Assembly (NCBI RefSeq): GCF_002214545.1
Contig: NZ_CP015105.1
Coordinates: 248,001-312,000, forward strand
Length of the DNA stretch: 64,000 nt
Source of the DNA: Thermococcus thioreducens
Lineage (GTDB): Archaea; Methanobacteriota_B; Thermococci; Thermococcales; Thermococcaceae
Direction: 5' to 3'
Of the stretch, positions 16,751-27,705 are shown piece after piece; positions within the stretch are counted from its first letter, which is position 1, and each line of letters starts with the position of its first letter. The notes beneath the pieces are model-generated. The model saw only the letters and a program-made list of their open reading frames with translations. It had not been told where the DNA came from and made no database searches. A program made the translations under genes and the position numbers.

Positions 16751-17588
16751 TTCCTGCGGTGCTTTTAATACGAGCGCTCACGTTAATGTCTCAATAATCA
16801 CCCTGTACAACATGACAAGGGATCATGAACAGTTGTTGTTCGTCAAGGTTACTGCCTACAATGCCACCGTTAACTATACCATATATAACCTTGTTTATAG
16901 AGCCGAGAGAAGTCAGTATAATTTTACGCTAATCACTAAAATCCTAACCGACCCGGAGACTGGGGAGTACAGGGCTTTTGTTACTGGGATGAACATCGCT
17001 CCCCATGATAAGGATAAAGCTCTTCCTGTCGGGGATACTGTGCTGGTGCTCGGTAACCTTACGCTTTCAGATTACTACTGGACTCTGAACAAGGTTCTTA
17101 TGAAGCTTCGCAGGGGTGACGAGACGGGCTGGATTTGGGGCAGGAGTGCTTACGAGTTAAGGCACCTCTCGCACCTAGTGAGGCTTAAACTACCTGAGTA
17201 CAACAGCCAAGGAAAACTTGGTTATGCAATAATCATGGACTCATATTCTGCGTGTTCACATATATGTGATCTTGCATGTACCTCTGCCTTTACCGTGATA
17301 TGTTTGGCCGCAACGGCTTCCAGTGGGGGGTGGCTTGGAGTGGCCTGTCTCCTTGGTGGAGTATTTTGCACAGTAGGATGCAATGCCTTATGTGGCTCCG
17401 ACTGGGGATGGAATACAGTCATTAGCGGGGGTTGCTCGTATGCCTGTAGCGAACTCTTTATAAAGGCGGGTGTATGTGGAAAGCTTTGTCCTGGGTTTAT
17501 CCCCGGATGCCGTAGTGGTTGTGCTGCAGTCCTAACCCCAATATTCTGCCCCCAAATATGTGCAGCTATAAATGCTTTAGTGTCTTGA
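16716..17588 (+). CDS. Halocin C8-like cysteine-rich precursor, N-terminus unclear
   Basis: The open frame encodes about 290 residues but has no convincing start: 16716 is a TTG inside the broken antitoxin and the first ATG is 16813. The first ~170 residues are polar and carry many glycosylation sequons (NVS, NMT, NAT, NYT, NFT, NLT), so this part is probably extracellular. The last ~113 residues hold 16 cysteines with Gly/Ala-rich hydrophobic stretches (VICLAATASSGG, CLLGGVFCTVGCNALCG). Length, layout and the Cys-rich tail recall ProC8, the precursor of halocin C8, whose C-terminus is the peptide and N-terminus the immunity protein. No signal peptide is visible, so the 5' end may be lost. 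AT-richer than its neighbours, hinting at transfer. Confidence 0.6.
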   Translation: MRSSARACQNGSSCGAFNTSAHVNVSIITLYNMTRDHEQLLFVKVTAYNATVNYTIYNLVYRAERSQYNFTLITKILTDPETGEYRAFVTGMNIAPHDKDKALPVGDTVLVLGNLTLSDYYWTLNKVLMKLRRGDETGWIWGRSAYELRHLSHLVRLKLPEYNSQGKLGYAIIMDSYSACSHICDLACTSAFTVICLAATASSGGWLGVACLLGGVFCTVGCNALCGSDWGWNTVISGGCSYACSELFIKAGVCGKLCPGFIPGCRSGCAAVLTPIFCPQICAAINALVS

Positions 17589-17651
17589 AAATATTTTTAA
17601 CTAACTTTTTTACTTGATGAAGGATGATGGCGGGTTGATAGGTGAAGCCCT

Positions 17652-17924
17652 ATGCGGGGAAAGAAGGGATTTGTAATGATTATTTTCACGATGCTGATCA
17701 CTGTTGCATTATGGGGTTTTGTATGGGTACATCAAGGAAACATCACTTTTGAATGGATTCTCACCATGATAGTGTTTTTTGCTCTCATTATTCTTTCGAT
17801 GACATTTTTCATTGGTAAAATTCTTGAGAAACATGGCTATAGAAAGAAAGACCTCAAAAAGTTACATGTAATTTTAGAAGAACATTGGACAGATCCGTGG
17901 GAGCAGGGATACCTTTTAATATGA
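17652..17924 (+). CDS. Small membrane protein next to the Cys-rich gene
   Basis: The start is ATG 17652, six bases after AGGTGA. The 90-residue protein has two membrane spans (about residues 6-26 and 35-57) and a basic then acidic tail (RKKDLKKLHVILEEHW). I do not recognise a family. It lies 63 bases after the Cys-rich gene, and its stop overlaps the ATG of the next gene (ATGA), so all three are likely one unit. An immunity or export role is possible but unproven. Confidence 0.65.
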   Translation: MRGKKGFVMIIFTMLITVALWGFVWVHQGNITFEWILTMIVFFALIILSMTFFIGKILEKHGYRKKDLKKLHVILEEHWTDPWEQGYLLI

Positions 17925-18426
17925 TGTACAAAGGAGTATTATTTATCATCTCCTTCTTTGGGGATTTTTGGGCACAATTCTACTGCAATTCAAAGATTTT
18001 TCTTTGGTACTAGTTTCGTTTGTTAGCATAATTTTCATGTTAATCGAGATATATCCTCTTTTTGCTACTATGGTAGCATGGCTTCTGTGTATCCCGCTGT
18101 ATCTCTTCGGGAATGAAAAGTCTGAGGGGCTCTTTGAGTTTATTGCCCTGTCGTCTCTTGTTGGGGCCTCTGGAATCCTCTTAATCTGGAGTATAGCAAG
18201 TCACTTAGTTACAATCAAATATCCTCAACCCGTATCCAATATGTTTCTGACCGAATCGAATCTATTTATCGTCAAAAACTTATTGGTCCTCTCAATTCTA
18301 AATGTCTTCTTTGGAATGTCTGGCCTTTATCTTCCTCAACGGGTCGGTAGAAAACAAACAGGAGCTATCTTACTCATGATCGCAATGTTCATGCTCCTAG
18401 TTGTGTTGAACCTCTTTGCAAGGTAG
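17921..18426 (+). pseudogene. Membrane protein with a probable -1 frameshift near its start
   Basis: An ATG at 17921 overlaps the upstream stop codon and reads MMYKGVLFIISFFGDFW before stopping at 18011-18013. From about 17968 the neighbouring frame continues as a well-formed membrane protein (LGTILLQFKDFSLVLVSFVS...) to 18426, with four spans in about 153 residues. The break falls in a run of five T (17965-17969); one more T would fuse the frames. If the frames are separate, translation would need TTG 17968, which lies 31 bases from the only RBS (AAAGGAG, 17930). No family recognised. Confidence 0.55.
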
Positions 18427-18460
18427 AGGTTAATATTTTAAATAGTATTCACTTTCCTCG

Positions 18461-19054
18461 CTAATTTCTTAACTTTTCAATCTCTTCCTCCAGCCTCTTC
18501 AGCTTCCCCTTAAACCTTCTCACCTGCTCGTTCGCGATGTCCACGATTCTCTCGATGTACTCCTCGCTCACCCATAACTCGCCGTCCTCGCCGAGCGGGA
18601 CGTCCATCCTCTCTGTCGAGCGTATCTCAACGAGGAGCTTCTTGTGGCTGACGCTCTTTATGTTGGAGTACTTGAAGCCGAGGCCGATGGCGAGGTTGAG
18701 CAGTTTAACCGCGTCCTCCATCGTCCTCGCGCCGACGTGCAGGATTGGACTCCTCACGAGGAACCACAGCTGGCCGGAGCGGTGCCTCCTAACCGCCTCC
18801 ATTACCTCCTCAAAAGCAACCTCCCTGTGCCACTTGCCGAGCCAGACCGAATTGAGTTTATCGCCGAAGTGCGGCATCTCCATGACCGAAATCCTGCCGG
18901 AGCAGGAGGAGGTCGTGAAGTAGTTCTCAAGGGAGTTGATTTTCTCAAGAAGTGAAATGATGTCCTCGTCCACCTTGCCCTCCTCTAAGGCCTTCCTCAG
19001 GCCCTTCATCGCTTTAGCCTTCTGCTCGTCGAAGTTCTTCGAGTAGAGGAACAT
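18461..19054 (-). CDS. taw3: tRNA(Phe) wyosine methyltransferase Taw3
   Basis: The 197-residue protein matches the archaeal TYW3 family in length and motifs: YFTTSSCSGRISVMEMP near residue 45, LWFLVRSPILHVGAR near 95 and the conserved RSTERMDVPLG near 150. It methylates N4 of the wyosine intermediate at position 37 of tRNA-Phe. The C-terminus is a coiled-coil-like basic helix. A second wyosine enzyme, Taw1, lies at the right end of the window. Confidence 0.93.
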   Translation of the reverse strand: MFLYSKNFDEQKAKAMKGLRKALEEGKVDEDIISLLEKINSLENYFTTSSCSGRISVMEMPHFGDKLNSVWLGKWHREVAFEEVMEAVRRHRSGQLWFLVRSPILHVGARTMEDAVKLLNLAIGLGFKYSNIKSVSHKKLLVEIRSTERMDVPLGEDGELWVSEEYIERIVDIANEQVRRFKGKLKRLEEEIEKLRN

Positions 19055-19084
19055 GGTTTCGGGTTGTGAGAAGAGTTTAAAGGC

Positions 19085-19417
19085 TTAACGTTTGAGAAGA
19101 ATCAGTTTTAGAGACGAGACTCTAGCTATCTCTTTGAAGTCCGAATCGTAAGTTATCAGCTCTTCGCCTCGATTAATTCATATAGCCGCTATGAGTAAAT
19201 CTGCAAAGCCCTTTGGGGTGCCCCTCTTGAGAAGTTTTTCCTGAATCTCGTGGGCGAGAAGGTAATCGTCAAGATTTGGAAACAGGACATCCCCTTTGAA
19301 ACGCGGGTACCTCACGACCCTTGGAAACTCCACGAAGGTAACTCCAGTTATGCTCTCATCTATTTCCGCTCCTCTCCTGAGACGTTCTATGGCAACGTTT
19401 GTGTCTATGACAGCCAT
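19085..19417 (-). pseudogene. VapC-type PIN toxin interrupted by an in-frame TGA
   Basis: The frame starts at ATG 19417 with MAVIDTNVAIERL, the first catalytic Asp of PIN nucleases, and runs 79 codons to LLIAAI. There a TGA (19178-19180) stops it. The same frame continues without further stops as INRGEELITYDSDFKEIARV and ends at 19085. That second part holds the conserved TYDSDF motif with the last acidic residues. A TGT or TGC at the TGA would give a normal 110-residue VapC. The start overlaps the antitoxin gene by 13 bases. The truncated toxin should be inactive. Confidence 0.8.
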
Positions 19418-19626
19418 TTAATCCGCTCCCTGTCCTTTTTCCTTACGTTCTCAGCTTCTTTGGGAACTTCAATTTCGTCTTCGGTCTCTTTAATTCCGAG
19501 TAACTTTCTGAGCTCCTCTGCGCTCAGTCTCTCGGGGGTACTCTCCAATAGTGCCCTCATAAAGGCTTCCTTGAACCTCTTCTCATCAACCCAGTCAGGA
19601 ACGGAAAGGGTTATGATTTTGCTCAT
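19405..19626 (-). CDS. VapB-type antitoxin
   Basis: The 73-residue protein begins SKIITLSVPDWVDEKRFKEA, the short strand-helix of archaeal VapB antitoxins, and ends in a charged tail that would wrap the toxin. It directly precedes and overlaps the PIN toxin gene, the usual order. Because the toxin is cut short by a stop codon, this antitoxin may now be an orphan. Confidence 0.75.
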   Translation of the reverse strand: MSKIITLSVPDWVDEKRFKEAFMRALLESTPERLSAEELRKLLGIKETEDEIEVPKEAENVRKKDRERIKWLS

Positions 19627-19662
19627 CTCAACACCCGTTAGGACTTTTGTTTTTGAAAGATT

Positions 19663-21654
19663 TTAACCTTTCTCCTTAGATTCTTCCAACGTGGCAATAT
19701 CAACCAAAGTCTCCCTCTCCTTTACGAACTCCACCAGCCTCTTGTATGTCGGGTGGGCACTCAGCGTTGAGGAGTCGCCTATGAGGATCAGCTTCCTCTT
19801 GGCCCTCGTCAGCGAGACGTTCAAGCGCCTCAAATCCTTCAGGAAGCCGAGTTCTCCTTTTCTGTTGGAGCGGACGAAGGAGAGGACTATTACTTCCTTC
19901 TCCCTGCCCTGGTAGCCGTCAACGGTTTTAACCTCGACCTCCTCAGGAAGGAGGGAGCTTATCAGGTCGCGCTGGTCGTCGTAAGGGGTTATCACACCTA
20001 TCCACTCCGGCTCAACACCGAGTCCCAAAAGCCTCTCGACGGCCTCCTTCACGAACCTCGCCTCAAGCGGGTTTTCCCTGCTCTCGCTTCCACGCCTCTG
20101 CCTCTCGAAGCGGTTTTCGAGCCTTGCGGTGTCTATGAAAACCAGCACGTTCTCGGGCTTTAGAACCTCCCCCCATGGGCCGTTCTCAGGGCTTTTAACA
20201 CCTAAATCGGTGAGCGTTATGTTCTTCACACCCTCATCTGCTTTGACCTTTCCGTCGTAGAACTCCCCGCTTGGAAACTCCATGAGCCTTTCGTTCATCC
20301 TGTACTGGACGGTGAGCATCTCGCTCTTCACGGGATAACGCTCGATCAGGCCCTCGAAGAGCGTCTTACTCAGCTCCTTGGCCTTCTCGCTGAGTATCGT
20401 TGGTGGCAGCTGCCTGTGGTCGCCGGCTAAGACAAACCGTCTCGCCCTGTTTATCGGTATCAAAACGCTTGGAATCGTAGCCTGCGTCGCCTCGTCTATT
20501 ATCGCCACATCATAGGAACCGTAGTCAACGACATCAAGGCCGGCAGAGGCGTTTGTCGTTAGAACAACGTCCGCCTCCCTGATGATTTCCCGGGCTATTC
20601 TCTCCTCGAGTTTTCTGGCATCGTCGAAGGTCTTCTGAACCTGCTGGTTAATCTTCAGCCACTCCGCCATCTCCCTGATGAGCCTCGCCGGAACGCCCCT
20701 TACGCCTATCCCCTTCGAGGCCAGCCTGAGTATTTCGCGGTCGCTCAGCCCCCGCCTGTACTTCGGTGCTGGCTTTGTGAAGGTGTCCCTCTTTTCCTTG
20801 AGGTTCTGGCCGATTACGCGAAGCTCCCTCAGCTCGCCGTATAGCTCGTGCTGGGTGATGAGGTAAGCCAGGGTCGTCTCGTGGAGGCTCCTTGAGACCC
20901 TGCTCGGGTGGCCAACGCGGACAACTTTAATCCCCGAGTCAACGAGCCTCTCCACGAGGTTGTCAACGGCAACGTTGCTTTCCGCTGTCGCTAATACCTT
21001 GTTGCCCCTTGCCACTTCCTGCCTTATCAGCTCGGCCAGGGTTCTCGTCTTGCCCGTCCCGAACGGCCCGTGGATGAGGAAGAAGTCCCCGCTCCCGAGG
21101 GCTCTCGCTATTGCCATCCTCTGGCTCGCGTTGAGGCTTCTATCGAAGGGCTCGAACTCGACGGGTTCACTCTCCCCAGGTTTCCTAAGGCCCAGGTAGA
21201 GCTCCAGCGCCTTTCTCCCGCTCTCCCTCAGATTGTTCAGGTTCTCCAGCCAGCGCTTGAAGGTGATGTCGTTGGCGTAGAGGTCTATCCTAACGCCCTT
21301 CAGCGCCCACTCAGGGACGGTCTCTAGAGCAACCGTCAGAAAGCGCTTCCCCTTCTCGACGACTGTTCCAACGAGGTCGCTCTTGAGCGGGTCGTGCCTG
21401 CTTATGACCACTAAATCGCCCACGCTTATCTCGGTCTTCATCTCCCTCTCGCGGCCGTATCTCACCAGAAAGTATCCCAGCTCCTCGCCAACAATCCTCC
21501 CGTTCAAGCCCAAAACGGCCCTTCCGACCTTCTCCCTCTCCCTTCCGGAGAGCCTTTTCATCTCCAGGCGCATGGCCTCTATCTCGGCCTTTCTCTCAAG
21601 CTCCACGAGTTCCTTGAGGTGAGCAATGAACTTTGAGGGCATCCCTTCTTCCAT
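19663..21654 (-). CDS. SF1B DNA/RNA helicase (IGHMBP2/UPF1-like)
   Basis: The 663-residue protein starts at ATG 21654 (GGGAG upstream); ATG 21642 is an alternative. Helicase motifs are in order: [15 protein letters not shown] (Walker A, residue ~200), [13 protein letters not shown] (Walker B), [10 protein letters not shown] (III), [10 protein letters not shown] (IV), [13 protein letters not shown] (V) and [14 protein letters not shown] (VI). The N-terminal ~170 residues hold a beta-barrel insert typical of the UPF1-like family. Archaeal members unwind DNA or RNA 5'-to-3' and are thought to act in repair or RNA metabolism; the precise role here is not known. Confidence 0.9.
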   Translation of the reverse strand: MEEGMPSKFIAHLKELVELERKAEIEAMRLEMKRLSGREREKVGRAVLGLNGRIVGEELGYFLVRYGREREMKTEISVGDLVVISRHDPLKSDLVGTVVEKGKRFLTVALETVPEWALKGVRIDLYANDITFKRWLENLNNLRESGRKALELYLGLRKPGESEPVEFEPFDRSLNASQRMAIARALGSGDFFLIHGPFGTGKTRTLAELIRQEVARGNKVLATAESNVAVDNLVERLVDSGIKVVRVGHPSRVSRSLHETTLAYLITQHELYGELRELRVIGQNLKEKRDTFTKPAPKYRRGLSDREILRLASKGIGVRGVPARLIREMAEWLKINQQVQKTFDDARKLEERIAREIIREADVVLTTNASAGLDVVDYGSYDVAIIDEATQATIPSVLIPINRARRFVLAGDHRQLPPTILSEKAKELSKTLFEGLIERYPVKSEMLTVQYRMNERLMEFPSGEFYDGKVKADEGVKNITLTDLGVKSPENGPWGEVLKPENVLVFIDTARLENRFERQRRGSESRENPLEARFVKEAVERLLGLGVEPEWIGVITPYDDQRDLISSLLPEEVEVKTVDGYQGREKEVIVLSFVRSNRKGELGFLKDLRRLNVSLTRAKRKLILIGDSSTLSAHPTYKRLVEFVKERETLVDIATLEESKEKG

Positions 21655-21786
21655 TTTCACTCCCGGTTCGGGAAAGAACGAGCGCCTTAAAAGGGTTGGG
21701 GGTGGTCAGCCCATGCGAGTTTCCTCACCGCTCGGACGAAACTTCCCTCATCATCCCGGAGAAAGTAGAAAAGAAGGGTTAAAAAG

Positions 21787-22141
21787 CTAAGCCCTCCTGG
21801 AGTAAACAACTGAGACTATGTCCCTGTGAAAGGACTTGAGGGCCTTCCAGTGGCGTTTTTCAATTTCCCCACTCCACGAGACCCTCTTGTAGAACCTTTC
21901 CAGGTCGTCGAGCAGGTACTCCAGGTATTCCCTGCGCCTGTTGTCGACACCGATGCCGTTGCTCAGGAGCTTGCCCCTCAGAAACGGGATCACTTCCGAC
22001 GGCCGGCCGAGGGCCGCCCAGAACAGACCTTCCTTCAGGATTTCGCCCAACAGCTCCTCAAAACCGAGGTTTCTTTTGAGGCTCCCATCAGCGGAGGGTT
22101 TGGCCCTCCCCCCTTATGTTCAACCTTACAGTTGCCTCCAT
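21787..22141 (-). pseudogene. Unknown small protein with a frameshift in a G6 run
   Basis: Good expression signals precede ATG 22141: an AT-rich TATA-like stretch near 22165-22180 and GGTGATACCT. The frame reads MEATVRLNIRGEGQTLR and stops. In the neighbouring frame a protein continues as ADGSLKRNLGFEELLGEILK to 21787, with EYLEYLLDDLERFYKRV further on. Removing one G from the G6 run (22113-22108) joins the parts into about 117 residues. I do not recognise the family. The downstream part alone lacks a start with an RBS. Confidence 0.5.
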
Positions 22142-22279
22142 AGGTATCACCACGGTTAAGGGGTGCGTTTGACTATTTTAATTTTTTCCAAGTTTCTCCG
22201 TCATTTTGTCAGGATAAGAAAAAGAAGGGGCAAAATTTTGAATGACTGTTAAACAATGAAATCGGATGATGGATTATCG
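22142..22279. other. Gene-free stretch
   Basis: This stretch, with the flanks of the mini-gene below it, separates the minus-strand genes from guaB. It holds the promoter of the frameshifted gene and a T-rich tract that, on the minus strand (TTTTGCCCCTTCTTTTTCTT, about 22236-22217), could terminate the mini-gene. I see no other structure. Confidence 0.4.
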
Positions 22280-22357
22280 TCAGGCAATTATGAGGATGAG
22301 CGCCGCTATGGCTATGGGAGCCAGGTGGGCGAGTGCCTTTGCAAGGTTCATGGACAT
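22280..22357 (-). CDS. 25-residue single-span mini-protein
   Basis: A short frame reads MSMNLAKALAHLAPIAIAAL then ILIIA and stops. It has one hydrophobic segment after a short basic N-terminus. The start ATG 22357 (or GTG 22360) follows CAGCGGTGATG. A minus-strand TATA box CTTTTAAAG at 22383-22391 lies about 26 bases upstream of the expected transcript start. A T-rich tract follows. The combination of promoter, start, clean hydrophobic segment and terminator suggests a real tiny membrane protein. Function unknown. Confidence 0.5.
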   Translation of the reverse strand: MSMNLAKALAHLAPIAIAALILIIA

Positions 22358-22511
22358 CACCGCTGGTGAGAGGCGCCCCAACTTTAAAAGCTTTACGTTT
22401 GTAAAACCCGGATGAATACAGTTGGAAGTTCGGAGTTTTATCCCGAAGGCCGATAAAGGTTCGGTTGGAGGAGTGGGAAACCCTTAAAAACCCATGCCAT
22501 GTTCATGTTAA

Positions 22512-23996
<1,485 letters not shown>

Positions 23997-24059
23997 TTCC
24001 TTCTTCATCTTTTTGAAAACCTTATAAGGCGTTTCTCCCAGTCCAGCCTGGGGAGAGTT

Positions 24060-25460
24060 ATGGCCAGCGTTGGAATCATCGGGAGCGGTGCCGCGGGGTT
24101 GACCGCTGCAATAGCCCTCGCGAGGCGCGGCTTTGATGTCACTGTCATCGGGAAGGGGTTCAAAAACACTAACTCATACCTCGCCCAGGCGGGGATAGCC
24201 CTGCCCATCTTGGAGGGCGACTCCATCAAGGCCCACTTCATCGACACGGTTAGGGCAGGTAAATACCTCAACGATGAAGAGGTTGTCTGGAACGTCCTGA
24301 GCAAAGCCAGCGAGGCCTACGACTTTTTGACTTCAATCGGCATCGAGTTCGAGACCAATGAGACCGAGGGCGGTCACTCCTTTCCCAGGGTCTTCACGAT
24401 TAAGAACGAGACCGGAAAGCACATGATGAAGGTTCTCCACATGGCTGCTAAAGAGGCAGGAGTGCACTTCGTTGAGGGCTTCGCTGAAGAGCTCGCCGTG
24501 AGGGAGAGGAAGGCCTACGGCGTCTTTCTCGAAGGGGAGCTCATGAAGTTCGACGCGACTGTAATAGCAACGGGGGGCTTTGCGGGGCTCTTCAAGTACA
24601 CCGCGGGTTCTCCGCTAACTATCGGCCTTCTCATCGGCGATGCCGTAATGAAAGGCGCCCCCGCTCGCGATTTGGAGTTCATCCAGTTCCACCCAACCGG
24701 CTACATCGGGAAAAGCGGCGTTTTCCTCGTCAGCGAGGCCGTCCGCGGGGCAGGGGCTAAGCTGGTGACGGAAGACGGGAAGCGCTTCGTCAACGAGCTC
24801 TCCACCAGGGACATCGTTGCGAGGGCGATATACAGGCAGATGCTCGCTGGAAAGGAGGTCTACCTCGACGCCACCTCGATAGAGGACTTCAAGAAAAGCT
24901 TCCCCCAGATATACGCCTTCCTGAGGAAGGACGGCATCGACCCGTCGAGGGACTTAATTCCCGTCTCGCCAATAGCGCACTACACGATAGGCGGGATGGC
25001 CGTTGACCTCTGGTACAGGACGGCCATCAAGGGCCTCTATGCTGTGGGCGAAGCGATGAGCAACGGCTTCCACGGGGCGAACAGGCTGGCCAGCAACTCG
25101 CTCCTTGAGTGCATCGTTTCTGGCCTCGAAGTCGCGAGGACGATAGCGAGGGACAGGCCAAAGCTCGGCGAAGTTCGGGAGATTCAATATCACTTCGATT
25201 CACAGGGGGACGTCGATTCCCTCAGGGAGATACTCTGGAAGCATGCGGGCATAGTGAGGAGTGGTTCATCCCTGAGGGAGGGCTTAAAGAGGCTTGATTC
25301 GGTTGAGGCGGACCATAGGTTAAAGCTGCTCGCCAGGGGAGTCCTTGAGTGTGCCCTCGCGAGGGAAGAAAGCAGGGGCGCCCACTACCGCGAGGACTTT
25401 CCAGCTGTGAGGAAGGCCTTCGAGAGGCCGAGCTTCTTCGACGGGATGTGCAGGCTCTAA
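24060..25460 (+). CDS. nadB: L-aspartate oxidase
   Basis: The 466-residue flavoprotein begins with the FAD-binding VGIIGSGAAGLTAAIALAR. Further motifs are NSYLAQAGIA, IQFHPTGY (catalytic His), REDFPA and HGANRLASNSLLE near residue 340, all of the succinate dehydrogenase/aspartate oxidase family. It makes iminoaspartate for NAD synthesis. TATA AACCTTATAAGG lies ~35 bases upstream. nadA and nadC follow on the same strand, separated by a membrane protein gene, which supports this function over fumarate reductase. Confidence 0.93.
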   Translation: MASVGIIGSGAAGLTAAIALARRGFDVTVIGKGFKNTNSYLAQAGIALPILEGDSIKAHFIDTVRAGKYLNDEEVVWNVLSKASEAYDFLTSIGIEFETNETEGGHSFPRVFTIKNETGKHMMKVLHMAAKEAGVHFVEGFAEELAVRERKAYGVFLEGELMKFDATVIATGGFAGLFKYTAGSPLTIGLLIGDAVMKGAPARDLEFIQFHPTGYIGKSGVFLVSEAVRGAGAKLVTEDGKRFVNELSTRDIVARAIYRQMLAGKEVYLDATSIEDFKKSFPQIYAFLRKDGIDPSRDLIPVSPIAHYTIGGMAVDLWYRTAIKGLYAVGEAMSNGFHGANRLASNSLLECIVSGLEVARTIARDRPKLGEVREIQYHFDSQGDVDSLREILWKHAGIVRSGSSLREGLKRLDSVEADHRLKLLARGVLECALAREESRGAHYREDFPAVRKAFERPSFFDGMCRL

Positions 25461-25499
25461 CCAAAGCTTTAAATTCTCATCGAATCCTTATCATGCTCG

Positions 25500-26696
25500 G
25501 TGAAACGAGTGGAACTGCTCTATCTCATCGCCTCCTTCGCGGTAGTAATAGCCCTCATCTGGCTTAAAATCAACATCGGTGTCTCAATATTTGTCGGCTC
25601 CATAGTGCTGGCCTTCCTGTTTGGAATGAGTCCTGAGGATGCCGCTGTGACCCTTTACCGCTCCGCCACCTCGTGGGAGACGATAAGGCTGGTGCTCATA
25701 ATAGCCTTTATCATGGGCATGACCTCAGTCTTCTCCCAGATAGGCTACCTGAAGGACATGGAAACTGCCGCGAGCAACCTCTTTCCCAAGGCCAAGTACT
25801 CTTTGGCCATGCTTCCCGCCCTCATCGGACTTATGCCGATGCCAGCTGGCGCACTGGTCTCGGCCCCCATGATAGAGCCGGTCGCCGGGAAGTTCGAGAT
25901 GAAAGCTGAAGACAAAACCCTCGTCAACTACTGGTTCAGGCACATATGGGAGCACTCGTGGCCGATGTATCAGGCCATAGTCATCGCCTCGGCTCTCGTT
26001 GGAATCTCGATACGGGAGATGAGCACCAAGATGTTTCCCCTGACGGTTCTTATGGCACTCATCGGTTACGTCCTCCTTATCCGCCCGCTTCCCGATGCCG
26101 GTTCCGGAAAAGGAAACGTCAAAACCGGCCTCATACTTCTCCTGAAGAGCACGTACCCTATACTGGTTATCATACTCGTTTCAATCGTTCTGGGCATCGA
26201 CATGGTCTACGGTGCTTTTCTTGGCTTCCTCTCGGCTCTCATTCCTAACCTGAAGAGGGTGAGCCTGAAAGGGGTCATTGCTCATGCTCTCCAGCTCAGG
26301 ATAGTCTTTCTCCTCGTTGCGGTGATGTATTTCAAATACGTGCTCCAAACTACTGGAGCCGTTGAGACGCTCCCAAAAGCAATGATATCGATGAACCTGC
26401 CGGTGGTTCTCGTCCTCATGGTGACGCCCTTCATCGTCGGCCTTATGACGGGCATAAGCTTCGCCTACGTGGGGATGACCTTTCCCCTGCTCCTGCCCTT
26501 CTTCACGGGCTTTGACCACATAGCCCTCGCTTACCTGAGCGGCTACATGGGGATGCTCTTCAGTCCCGTGCACCTCTGCTTTGTGTTCTCCGCCGAATAC
26601 TACGGGGCCGAGCTCCGGAGGACCTACCTGCGGCTCCTTTCTCCGGCGCTGCTCCTCTTCGCCGGGGGCGTTGCCTATATTGCCCTCTTTCTCTGA
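25500..26696 (+). CDS. DUF401-family multi-span membrane protein
   Basis: The likely start is GTG 25500, about 30 bases after AGCTTTAAATTC, so leaderless; GTG 25509 is possible. The 398-residue protein has roughly ten membrane spans. Conserved polar patches include LIGLMPMPAGALVSAPM, NYWFRHIWEHSWPMYQA and GFDHIALAYLSGYMGML, which look like the anion transporter-like DUF401 family. It sits between nadB and nadA with its own promoter. A link to substrate uptake for NAD synthesis is only guilt by association. Confidence 0.75.
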   Translation: MKRVELLYLIASFAVVIALIWLKINIGVSIFVGSIVLAFLFGMSPEDAAVTLYRSATSWETIRLVLIIAFIMGMTSVFSQIGYLKDMETAASNLFPKAKYSLAMLPALIGLMPMPAGALVSAPMIEPVAGKFEMKAEDKTLVNYWFRHIWEHSWPMYQAIVIASALVGISIREMSTKMFPLTVLMALIGYVLLIRPLPDAGSGKGNVKTGLILLLKSTYPILVIILVSIVLGIDMVYGAFLGFLSALIPNLKRVSLKGVIAHALQLRIVFLLVAVMYFKYVLQTTGAVETLPKAMISMNLPVVLVLMVTPFIVGLMTGISFAYVGMTFPLLLPFFTGFDHIALAYLSGYMGMLFSPVHLCFVFSAEYYGAELRRTYLRLLSPALLLFAGGVAYIALFL

Positions 26697-26738
26697 AAGC
26701 TTTTATACCCTGGAACATAGGGTTCCATAGGTGAGACC

Positions 26739-27647
26739 ATGAAGATGGAGGAGCTCGTGCGGGAGATTGAACGTCTGAAGGAGGAGCGCAACGCTATAAT
26801 CATGGCCCACAACTACCAGCTGCCTGAAATCCAGGAGATAGCGGACTTTCTCGGCGACAGCCTTGAACTCGCGAGGAAGGCCGTAAAGGTGGATGCCGAC
26901 GTCATAGTCTTCGCGGGAGTGGACTTCATGGCAGAAACGGCAAAAATCCTCAACCCCGAAAAGACCGTCCTGCTCCCGAGTAAAAGGGCCACCTGTGCGA
27001 TGGCCAACATGCTCAAGGTGGAGCACATCCTCAAGGCCAAGGAGCAGTACCCGGACGCGCCGGTGGTTCTCTACGTGAACACCACCGCCGAGACTAAGGC
27101 CTACGCCGACGTCACGGTTACCTCAGCCAACGCGGTCAAGATAGTTGAAAAGCTCGATTCCGATGTCATCATCTTCGGGCCGGACAAGAACCTGGCAAAC
27201 TATGTGGCCAAAAAGACAGGCAAGAAGGTCATTCCCGTGCCGGAGTACGGGCACTGCTACGTCCACAGACAGTTCACCGTTCGAGATGTGGAGCGCGCGA
27301 GGAAGCTCTACCCCAACGCCAAGCTGATGGTTCACCCCGAGTGCGAGCCGGAGGTTCAAGAAAAGGCGGACATCATAGTCTCCACCGGCGGGATGATACG
27401 AAGGGCTAAAGAGTGGAACGAGTGGGTCGTCTTCACGGAGCATGAGATGGTCTACCGCCTTCAGAAGCTCTATCCAGATATTAAGTTCTACCCGGCTAAG
27501 GAAGATGCGGTCTGCATCGGCATGAAAGCCATAACGCTCAACCACATATACGAGGCACTCAGGGACATAAAGTACGAGGTTGAAGTGCCGGAGGAGATAG
27601 CCCGAAAGGCCAGGAGAGCCATCGAGAAAATGCTTGAGATGAGCTGA
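26739..27647 (+). CDS. nadA: Quinolinate synthase
   Basis: The 302-residue enzyme condenses iminoaspartate with dihydroxyacetone phosphate. The three cysteines that bind the [4Fe-4S] cluster are visible: [10 protein letters not shown] (~82), HPECEPEV (~202) and EDAVCIGMK (~257). The N-terminus [20 protein letters not shown] carries the conserved substrate-binding His and Tyr. GCTTTTATACC at 26699 is the TATA box and GGTGAG the RBS. It uses the product of NadB. Confidence 0.96.
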   Translation: MKMEELVREIERLKEERNAIIMAHNYQLPEIQEIADFLGDSLELARKAVKVDADVIVFAGVDFMAETAKILNPEKTVLLPSKRATCAMANMLKVEHILKAKEQYPDAPVVLYVNTTAETKAYADVTVTSANAVKIVEKLDSDVIIFGPDKNLANYVAKKTGKKVIPVPEYGHCYVHRQFTVRDVERARKLYPNAKLMVHPECEPEVQEKADIIVSTGGMIRRAKEWNEWVVFTEHEMVYRLQKLYPDIKFYPAKEDAVCIGMKAITLNHIYEALRDIKYEVEVPEEIARKARRAIEKMLEMS

Positions 27648-27705
27648 GGTGTTAAGTTGAGAGGGAAAGATTCCGAGGTTTTTGTTGAGTGTGGAGGGAA
27701 ACTTT

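Noticed and set aside
19178-19180. The TGA in the PIN toxin as a selenocysteine codon
   Set aside because: PIN toxins have no selenocysteine site there, no SECIS-like hairpin is evident and the Thermococcales are not known to make selenoproteins. A nonsense mutation explains it.
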